DNA from: Imbricaverruca yamaguchii
Lineage: Eukaryota > Arthropoda > Thecostraca > Neoverrucidae
Assembly (NCBI GenBank): GCA_034440575.1
Contig: JAOTOL010001570.1
Span: 1,527,501-1,591,500, forward strand
DNA length: 64,000 nucleotides
Reading direction: 5' to 3'
The notes below the pieces were generated by a model. It worked only from the letters and a program-made list of their open reading frames with translations. It searched no databases and was not told the DNA's origin. Both the position numbers and the translations under genes were made by a program. Positions 54,610-64,000 of this stretch are shown here, in pieces (the stretch's first letter is position 1; the number at the start of each line of letters is the position of its first letter).

Positions 54610-55658
54610 CGCTTGTGATATGCATTGGAATCATATGCACGTAGTGTGGATTGATACCTACCTATTTGTAATGATTTTCTACCACATGTTATGCCCAATA
54701 ATACACTTGTGAGCGCGATGGGATGAATAGTATATTTGAAGTTGAGATGTAGCATTGGTTTGGGTGTTTCTGTCTTTTTCTCAGACCATGGTTTCTGCAT
54801 ACGCTTAGCGTAGATTTATCCTATTTCTTACCAAGCCTCAACACTACATATGTCTTATGGGTTTGCATTGGTTCCTCTCAAAGATATACATCTACCTAAG
54901 CAGACATTCCTTGAACAGCTTTATGCTGAACTAATGTATTTCTATTTGTTCTTTGTGCAAAATAAGCAGTCCCCCAGCAGTGGCTGAGCTATGCCACTCG
55001 AACCAATTTTTTAATGGGCATTCACGTAGTAGGGGTTACAAACGAGCATCGGGTGTATGTGGTCACATGTCATGAAATGTTGGCCGAATACATCAATTTT
55101 TGGGCAAAAAGCCCACAATGCAATCCATGATTCAAAGGTGTTACAAGATCTAATATACTTCGGTTTTGTCAAATTCAACAAGAGTAAGTTTTATTAAATC
55201 AAGGAAGGATGATGGTATGCATCTCATTATTCAATGAGTTAATTTTTTTTATAAATGAACATGATTTTGGTCGGGCTATTCCTAGCAAGGTATTTATGCA
55301 TAAGTGCTTACTAATCATGAATTTAAGTTAAACAAGCATAAGGACTAGGATGTTAGGTTTTTCTAAATTTAGTTTATTATCCTTCATGGTATTGAAGGAA
55401 GCCGAATAACACAGGAAAAAAACGCAATATAATTTTAAACGTGCGAACAATAACAAGGCAAATCTCAAACAGGGGCAGATCCAGGCGCATTAGGTGAAGA
55501 GAGACTTTTCCTCTCAGAGAGACTTTTCCTCTCAGCCTTTTTCTCTCGGGGACCACATTTGGCTGAATCCCAAGCCTCACTTGTGGCGCCAGTTCCGGTC
55601 AATGAGGAACCACTTTATCATGAAGGAAGGGGTAGATTCCCCCGATGTCTCCCCCACT
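54610..55658. other. No gene recognised
   Basis: A/T-rich, unique-looking. 'agagagacttttcctctcag' occurs twice in tandem at 55498-55535. No terminal structure for the preceding Helitron-like remnant was found. Confidence 0.4.
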
Positions 55659-55671
55659 GATAGTTGTGTGG

Positions 55672-55833
55672 TTGGTTAGTTATTGGTTTTACGACACATC
55701 GACCGTTCAGTCACGTAGCGTCGCCAATCTATCACGCCGATTGGTCGCAGGCGAAGAGTAGCGACAGGTGAGACTCGAACCCGCAACCTCTCGACTGTGA
55801 GACGAGCAACTTACCCCTAGACCACTCGTGTCC
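55672..55833 (-). mobile_element. SINE family B, 13-bp perfect target duplication
   Basis: GATAGTTGTGTGG at 55659-55671 and 55834-55846. Head, B box and tail complement ('ttggttagttattggtttta') are complete. Confidence 0.96.
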
Positions 55834-55846
55834 GATAGTTGTGTGG

Positions 55847-56738
<892 letters not shown>

Positions 56739-56748
56739 ATTATTTATA

Positions 56749-57010
<262 letters not shown>

Positions 57011-57838
57011 TGTGTGGGTGGGGTCATCTATAGTCACGCCCCCATGCCCCCTCCAGCTAGCATGTTACAGCAGGCCGTGCTCGCGTCATTTCCGACGGTG
57101 GTTCTTGCACGAAGCAGACAGGCTTTGCCCTGGCGGGCGGTCATGGCGTCTCTGGCCACATCCGGTGTTGTGGACCCGTCTGTAGTGCTATCTATAATTT
57201 TTGCAACTGGGGAGGACTCAGGCCTGGCATTAAGTGACGGCTCGGAACGCTAATTTGTCTGTACGGCTTTTTGGTGGCTCCCCTGAAGACAGGTCCCCTC
57301 TCCCTCCCCCCTCCACCCTCCTCCCTCCTCCCTCCACCCTCCCCCTCCCCTCTTCCAGCATTTTCAGCACCTAGTGCTTCCCCAATGAACGTTGCATGAA
57401 AATAATCGATCCCAAATGTTCGATGTCCAACACGCGTTTTAGCAGTGGCTGAGGGTCTGGTCATGTCATCCAGCAATGTTGATCCAAAATTTGGTAGACA
57501 GCGATGTTCCGATGGGCACATCATTACATTGCAGGCGCACGAGACCGCACGGGTAAAACGTACCATTCCATCCTATAATTCCCCGAAAAAAAAACACCTG
57601 TAAATTCACCAAGAAGACTGACGGCATTCACATTACTGCCTACCTTCACGCCGATGGGGCACAAGGGTGCGAATGCCCATGACGTCATAATCGGATCCGT
57701 GCCGACCCGTGCGCAGAACCGGATGAATTTCCTTGATGCTTTATAGCGTTGACGCCAATACTCACCGAAGTTTCTTGCACCGAGAAGTTCGTGAGGCGAT
57801 TGGGACATCACTCAGCATGCTGGCTTCGAGAGGATCAG
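57011..57838. other. No gene; CT-rich stretch at 57295-57360
   Basis: 'cctccctcctccctccaccc' words make a low-complexity pyrimidine run. Remaining frames have no domain. Confidence 0.45.
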
Positions 57839-57855
57839 ATGTCAGAGGCTTGTTT

Positions 57856-58202
57856 AATACAACGAAGAATGGCTCTTAGGTGCTCCTGGGTTTTAGACAT
57901 TGCGTGAGACGAAATGTACGACCCTCAATATACCAGGAGGTTTGGTACCGTCTGTGATTGACGTCCAGGTGGTCAATATACCAGAAAGGAGGATGCTTTT
58001 CTGTGATTCACGTGTATTTTTGCACGCTCTTTTCCCGCGTTTTTTTTCAATTGTTAACCTTGCCATTTTTTATATCACTCCTGATGATGGCCCCTGGCCG
58101 AAACGTTGAGTAATATAGCATAATCCCTAACGCTACTTTTGATGTTGAGTAAACTCAGCACCTCCTGGTATATTGAGGGTCGTACATTTCGTCTCACGCA
58201 AT
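57856..58202. mobile_element. Penelope-like (PLE) terminal fragment with target duplication
   Basis: The flanks GTCAGAGGCTTGTTT (57841-57855) and GTCAGAGACTTGTTT (58203-58217) are 15-bp direct repeats with one change. Inside, a perfect 46-bp inverted repeat joins 57896-57941 to 58160-58205. At 58081 the plus strand reads CTGATGATGGCCCCTGGCCG then AAACGTTGAG. Penelope-like elements typically carry such a hammerhead-like CTGATGA/GAAAC core in their terminal repeats. The first 45 bp are the complement of 53937-53985 in the other copy. No RT or GIY-YIG frame is present. Confidence 0.65.
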
Positions 58203-58217
58203 GTCAGAGACTTGTTT

Positions 58218-58883
58218 GCAGCACAAGGCTGCATGACACCACGAGGTGTTTGCGTTGCACTTTGCCGACTTTCAGTACTCAGTGGAGATGGTGGAGGGTG
58301 ATTTCAGTACTGACTGGAGATGGTGGAGGGCGACTGCGTAGTGACACAGATTCAGTGAAAGCCCACATTTCTGCCAGGCCAAAGCTCGTTAGCTTCCTGC
58401 AATCGATCTAAAACTGCGATGTGCTGTGATGTGCCTATCCTCCTACCGGCAGATCCGGCCGCAATTTTCTGTGGCATCAAACCCAGTTGTGGGGTGCTAG
58501 GGCCGTCGCCACTGCTGAGGTCCCGGAGGTTTGGACACTGGACCCAACCAGAGGCGCAGCCGAGGGGAAGGGACCCGGGGAAGGGACCCGCTCAACCCCC
58601 TCCCCGTTAGCACCCAAATATACACCAGATCAAACCAGTAATTTTGAAATCTTCACCACACAAAACCATACATTTTCGGCGCGTTTCGCACACTCAATCT
58701 CTTGGCATTGTTGTCAAGGCGTAAATCCTTGTGAGACTTCCCAAGTTTCCGAAGCCCCCATCAATACGGTCCGATAGATGACTTCCAGTTCACATCGCTA
58801 GGCAGTCCGATGCGTACTGTACGGGCGGAAGGTAATCGTAGACGTATGGACTTACAGAAATTGACGCGACAGATCTACGAACC
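58218..58883. other. No gene; partial hAT-like MITE at 58549-58690
   Basis: 'cagaggcgcagccgagg' (58549), 'gttagcacccaaa' (58606) and 'cattttcggcgcgttt' (58671) match the MITE at 2588-2775 in order. The other end is missing. Confidence 0.5.
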
Positions 58884-58896
58884 ACCTTCGGAACCC

Positions 58897-59059
58897 GTTC
58901 GCTCGTTACTGGTTTCACGACACATCGACCGTCGAGTCATGTAGCGTCGTCAATCCCTCACGCCGATTGGTCGCGGGCGAAGAGTAGCGACAGGTGTGGC
59001 TCGAACCCACAACCTTTCGATTGTGAGACGGGCAACTTACCCCTAGGCTACTCATCCTC
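58897..59059 (-). mobile_element. SINE family B, 13-bp perfect target duplication
   Basis: ACCTTCGGAACCC at 58884-58896 and 59060-59072. The (AACC)n tail is very short (the sequence at the tail side reads 'gttcgctcgttactggtttc'). Confidence 0.95.
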
Positions 59060-59072
59060 ACCTTCGGAACCC

Positions 59073-59465
59073 CGATGCTGCTCCCGCACTCAATAACGCA
59101 ATGAGGATGTAGCCAATGTGGCTGTTTTTGTGCGTGCGAGGCGGGCTCGTCTGATGTTTTTACACGATTGGCAAAGTTCAGCATTCTGTCCGGGCGGTCT
59201 CTCAACTACCGCGTAATTAGTTCTGGGTGCAGCATGGCCCAAGCAGCTGACGCGCCAAAAATATCCCAGCTGCGCACACGGTGTCTGCGCCTGTGGAGTT
59301 GCTGCAAGCAAGATAAGGCGCGTGGCGATGGGAAATGTCAAGGCAGAGCAGTCAACCCGCAACATGCATTTTGACAGACTGACACTGGTGTTGGCCTTTG
59401 TTGTGACAGACGGGCACTGATGTCATCTACATATTGGCAGACCGACAATGAGCTTGTCATCTGTA
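59073..59465. other. No gene; left remnant of a ~31-34 bp array at 59373-59465
   Basis: From 59373, units such as 'tgacagacgggcactgatgt' and 'ggcagaccgacaatgag' match those at 60305-60515, beyond the LINE. Upstream (59073-59372) nothing was recognised. Confidence 0.6.
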
Positions 59466-60305
59466 TTGACAGACAGACAGACAGACAGATTGTATTGAGG
59501 CCATCCACAATTGACTTGTGGCTATTACGACATCGCGTCAAATAGATAAAACAACACAGCACAAAAGGTAAAAAAGAGGATCAAAATCACAGAATACAAA
59601 AAAAAATACAGCAAGTCGAGCAGTCAATCAGTCCGGCACGGGCAGCACGTTAAACAGGTACTGCTGTAGGTGGTGACCAAAGATCGACACGGGAAGTCGC
59701 GTCAGCTCAGGTGGAAGTGAGTTGTACATTTGTGGAGCTCTGGAACTAAAACGTCTCTTCCCCATCTCGGTGCGGGACCGGTGGGCATACAAGTTATGGT
59801 GTTGACGGGTGGTCCGGTCACGAATCTCCGCCATGGTGGTGAGATCGTGAGCCAGTGACTCTTACTCACCATGAAGACGCACCTTGTGTGTGAGGCGAAG
59901 GGTGTGATAACTAGCCAGGTTCTCCGCGCTGAGCTAGCCCAGCCTCGTCAGCAGATCCGAAACGTGATCAAACTTTTTGCGGACGAAAATTACCTTTGCC
60001 GAGTAGTATATAATTTTTTGAATGCGAGATAGGTTCTTTTTGCCTTTGTTGCCATTCACAGAAATACAGCAGCGGATCCGCGAGAAGACCAGAGCATTGA
60101 CCAGCGCGGAGATGACGGCAGGTGGAAGGTGCCCCCTCAGATGTGACAGACCACCCAGAACTCCAAAACAACGCCGAGTCAATTCTGAGACATGCGAGTC
60201 CCAGCTGAGCGAGCGATCGAAAATAAAACCGAGATTTTTGCATTCCGAAATGGTGGGTAGATGGTGATCGCGAAACTTAACTGTGACATCCGGCAAGGCA
60301 CGCAA
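59466..60305 (-). pseudogene. CR1-like LINE, 3' end, inserted into a tandem array
   Basis: The minus frame 59934-60308 encodes the end of the RT and thumb: SECKNLGFIFDRSLSWDSHV, FGVLGGLSHLRGHLPPAVIS, VFSRIRCCISVNGN. A shifted frame (59628-59834) gives TEMGKRRFSSRAPQMYNSLP and LTRLPVSIFGHHLQQYL. The 3' UTR 'ggccatccacaattgacttg' complement and (CTGT)n tail match the copy at 2016. 5' truncation removes the catalytic core. Satellite units on both sides show it inserted into a pre-existing array. Confidence 0.9.
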
Positions 60306-60515
60306 CATTTATGGTCTGTCACGCAAATATTGTGACAGACCGGCAATGATGTAATTTGCATCGTGACAGACCGACATTGATGTTGTCACCTATATCGTGG
60401 AAGGCCGGCACTGATGTCACATGTATCATGACAGACCGACAATGATGTTGTCATTTGCACCGTGATAGACCGACATTCATGTCATCTGCATCGTGGCAGT
60501 TCGACATTGATCTTT
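60306..60515. repeat. Right part of the split ~31-34 bp tandem array
   Basis: Diverged units 'cgtgacagaccgacattgat' plus 'gttgtcacctatat' alternate 34 and 31 bp. They are the same units as 59373-59465. Confidence 0.8.
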
Positions 60516-63065
60516 TGATGTCATGTTCAGGTAGACAGGTAGCTTTTCGGACAGCTTACCGGATGAGCAATATGCGATTCACGTGACGATTTTTGTCCCG
60601 CAAAACAACTTCGCCAAGGCAATATGTTGGACGATACACCTGCAGTGAGGCCATTCTTTCCAGATGATGTCCATGGGCGTATTGATCGTAGTTAGAAAAG
60701 GAACTTGTCAGGGAATGTAAATCGGATCTTGACGCTATCAGCTTACGCAATAATCATACTTATTTTGCGCAATAATTGCGACACCTCTGTGCGCAATGAT
60801 TATACCTACTGCTACTGTGGGCAATAGTGGTGGATCCAGGGGAGTAGTTGAAGAGGATACACGGACTTATAACTTAGTCCATATTTGAAGATATTTGCAC
60901 CACAATATAAAGGATCTTACATTTCACCGTTCTTACCTGACGAGTAAGCCCCGAATACATTTCTTTCTCGTTGGCGATTATTATCTCCACCATACCGAGG
61001 AGTCCAAAGCGGAAATTGCCGCCGGTTATTTAACCCACCACAAAATTATCATAATCGAAATAGGTAGAAATAGGCAGCCAGAAGATGATCTAACCACTTT
61101 GGAAATTCAGTAATTCCCTCCCAACAGACGAGATTGTCGTAGCCCATGTCAAATGACAAATCGGAACAATGCACGAACAGTCTTCTTGCATTTCAAATAT
61201 TATCTTGCAGACCGTTTGCGCATGCTTATGGGACTGTGAACGCTCCTCGCGCTTGAAAGAATAAGAACGAGGCCCCGACACAGCTGAGGTAAAACATAAA
61301 CCGAATGCAAAGTGCTATATCAAAGTCAAGTAGCTCGGCATCCACGCCTGCAGGTCTGAAAGCACTGATCAACACTCGAGATGAGCTACTGGAGAAGCGG
61401 TAAGGGATAACATAGCCCGATGCCGAAGCCACCGATGGTTGTACCGAGTCGCCAGGTACATCGTATTGACATCTCATGGCAAAGCGCAATCGAGGTCACA
61501 CTCCCTGAAATGAGTATCCCCTGCCCGTACAAGGTCCGCCGAAAATGCAGACAAAACCTGCGATATGCTGAACGAATGCAAAACCTTCTTTCAGAGTATG
61601 CATGTAAAAAATGAGAAGGAAGAAGAACGAACACTTCACGATGGCGGCAGTCAACAAAATATTTAGTTTCTAAGACGTGATGTAGTGATTCCAGTGTTGT
61701 GACAATTGACATACTGAGGACAATGAGACGTAAATTAACATAGTAGGCTAAGTATCCATGTGCCACTCGTTGTCATCGATCACGCACGTGGCGTAATGCT
61801 AACTTCACATCAATAAATACACACAAATCCGGGGAGGTCCTTTAGTGACTCAGAATAGGAAATTGGAGGCAGGGAGAAAAAGGGAAATCATAATATTATA
61901 ATGAACGGCAGCCCGCAACTTCAGCTGATGTTCAGAACACTGCTCATCCATTTCATGATCTCGCCTACGAAAATTCAGCATGACAGGAAGCACAGTGTTC
62001 TCTCCACCCGACGCATCGAGCCAATGCCGGAGCTGACCAAAGTTATGGGTGGACCAACCGTCCCTGCCCCGCCATCAGCTTTGCCCCCCCCCCCCCTAAT
62101 TTCGGTGCACCTCCACTCACCACCCATGCTGCTGAAACTATACACACGGTGAGTCCCGGATCCAGATGTGTCCCCCTGGGGGGGGGTGGCTACAACTGCT
62201 TACCGCATGCCCTTTTCAGGAATTGTAGAACAAATCACATAATCCTGGTGGTTGGTCTACCCGCCGGCTTTTTCAACCCTGCCCCCACTAGCCGGCGTTG
62301 GTTATCAGTAACTTTCAACACATGTATCATCCCTGAACGGAAGAGGAACGTTGACCCTAATTTTGTCCGCTGATCACGTGTGAGAGGGGGGGCGGAGCCT
62401 GCGAAGTTTCACTCTGCTTCTGATTGGTGCACAGGTGGAAGGATGTAGAATTGTGCCCCGACAGCATCCTATGCGGATCGACATGCTGGGTTGACATACG
62501 ACGAGCAGCGCCCCTTCGTCGCAGACCACGCTGCCATTCTGAGTTCTAAATAACATGTTCACCGCCGCTGCCCACTGAACGTGTGTGCACGTGGAAGGCG
62601 AGTGTCATGTATTGGTCTTTTCTAAGCACGGTCGACACGTGGCACCATCGCACGTGCCAAGAAATATCATGATAGTGCGAGTATTTCCGGCTACTTGCGA
62701 TGTAATCGATCAGCCTTGAGCCACGCAGGAAGTAATCCGAGCCGGTGAACTGAGCTAATTTGGCCGAAGCGGACGGCATGGGCCGTGAAATTAAGTGTGG
62801 ACTGTGAGTTACGCTTCTGGCGATCTGACGCCACCACGCGCGTCACATTTGAATAGTGTGTCGTGTGACAAACGATGGGACGCCATCATCAATCGCAGAG
62901 GTCCTCCGCAGCCGATGTGCCTTTGTCGGACTTTTAGGCAGGCTTCCGCATGCCAAACCGGCACACATTGGCATCGCCCAGACACTCCAGCTAGGCTATC
63001 ACTCGCAAACATCAGCTGCGCGTTCACTACCAGCAGTCAATTACCATTCACCAACAAGCATGCCG
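60516..63065. other. No gene recognised, ~2.5 kb
   Basis: The frames 61386-61766 (-) and 61226-61489 (-) overlap and show no known domain. 60825-60845 ('agtggtggatccaggggag') resembles a hAT-type end without a partner. A C11 run lies at 62085-62095. The rest looks like single-copy or very old repeat sequence. Confidence 0.4.
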
Positions 63066-63745
63066 CACAGGGAGCCCTCTATGCGTTCAATGCCGTCAGA
63101 CAGGGCATCCTCTATGCGTTCAGTGTTGTCAGACAGGGCATCCTCTACGCGTTCAGTGTTGTCAGACAGGGCATCCTCTATGCGGTCAGTATTGTCAGAC
63201 AGGGCATCCTCTATGCGGTCAGTATTGTCAGACAGGGCATCCTCTATGCGGTCAGTGTTGTCAGACAGGGCATCCTCTATGCGTTCAGTGTTGTCAGACA
63301 GGGCATCCTCTATGCGTTCAATGTTGTCAGACAGGGCATCCTCTATGCGGTCAGTGTTGTCAGACAGGGCATCCTCTATGCGTTCAATGCTGTCAGACAG
63401 GGCATCCTCTATGCGTTCAATACTGTCAGACAGGGCATCCTCTATGCGTTCAGTGTTGTCAGACAGGGCATCCTCTATGCGTTCAGTGTTGTCAGACAGG
63501 GCATCCTCTATGCGTTCAGTATTGTCAGACAGGGCATCCATGTGTTTAATGCTGTCAGACAGGGCATCCTCTATGCGTTCAGTGTTGTCAGACAGGGCAT
63601 CCTCTATGCGTTCAATACTGTCAGACAGGGCATCCTCTATGCGTTCAGTGTTGTCAGACAGGGCATCCTCTATGCGTTCAGTGTTGTCAGACAGGGCATC
63701 CTCTGTGCGTTCAGTGTTGTCAGACAGGGCATCCTCTATGCGTTC
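63066..63745. repeat. 33-bp minisatellite, ~20 units
   Basis: Units 'gttgtcagacagggcatcct' then 'ctatgcgttcagt', very homogeneous, with tgcgttc/tgcggtc variants clustered at 63181-63260. Frames of 340 and 308 codons (+) and 166 codons (-) remain open only because 33 is divisible by three (11-residue period, e.g. SDRASSMRSVL). Confidence 0.96.
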
Positions 63746-64000
63746 AATGATTCTTCAGCTACTGTTCGACCAGGTCGAATAGTGACAACGCTTTTTGCTC
63801 GTTCGGATTCTCGTTAAAGCTTCACTTAAATGAAGCGTAAAGTGAATCCCTGGCTGAAGGCCTAACACTAGTCAAAATCTGTCGGTGTTCGATTACACTG
63901 GCCTGCGATTCAAAACTTCTTTTTTCAAAAGGTCGGAAGTTTCTCAGCTGTTCTAATACAAGTTTCGTGTGCTGAATCCGAAAATACTATCCATTTTTCT

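Noticed and set aside
63041..63817. Frames of 340 and 308 codons (+) and 166 codons (-)
   Set aside because: All three are open because of the 33-bp array. No single frame is favoured.

Overview
This window is eukaryotic, gene-poor and dominated by repeats. It holds at least 20 tRNA-derived SINE copies, remnants of several non-LTR retrotransposons (Jockey-like and CR1/L2-like), a complete Tc1/mariner-type transposon, candidate Penelope-like and Helitron fragments, two transposon-like elements with long inverted arms, and about 20 minisatellite or microsatellite arrays. There are no operons, Shine-Dalgarno sites or bacterial gene density. A histone H2B reading frame, Pol III-type SINEs and short (AACCT)n blocks point to an invertebrate metazoan. 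An arthropod is possible, but I cannot name the species.

Layout: 0-5 kb carries SINE pieces, a LINE 3' end, a hAT-like MITE and a 79-bp satellite. A decayed Jockey-like LINE lies at about 5.2-8.2 kb, with a 30-bp repeat expanded inside its endonuclease region. 9.8-18.2 kb is mostly minisatellites (22/23, 21, 36 and 17 bp) plus a 1.0-kb inverted-repeat element (15.17-16.19 kb). 18.3-27.9 kb carries SINEs and the best-preserved gene of the window, a mariner-like transposase inside a 1,333-bp element with perfect 30-bp terminal inverted repeats and TA flanks. 28.7-29.4 kb is a 40-bp satellite. At 32.3-35 kb an RT fragment is followed by an H2B frame with an abnormal N-terminus and then a dense SINE pile-up. 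37.9-39.7 kb is a foldback-like element with arms of 337 and 444 bp. 40-46 kb has LINE 3' ends, a GA-rich block and two more satellites. 46.3-48.7 kb is a satellite whose unit contains the palindrome GGTCATATTGACC. 49.3-54.6 kb holds three CR1/L2-like LINE remnants, an inverted Penelope-like fragment and an internally deleted Helitron-like frame. 55.7-64 kb carries SINEs, a (TA)n/(TG)n block, a second Penelope-like insertion, a LINE inserted into a tandem array, and a 33-bp satellite.

Only the transposase looks intact. H2B is intact over the histone fold but lacks a plausible ATG and the usual N-terminal tail. Most other long reading frames here come from stop-free tandem repeats whose unit length is a multiple of three. 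I found no convincing host multi-exon gene, functional tRNA, rRNA or CRISPR array. Family assignments come from reading motifs by eye. Boundaries of old elements are accurate to roughly 10-30 bp.
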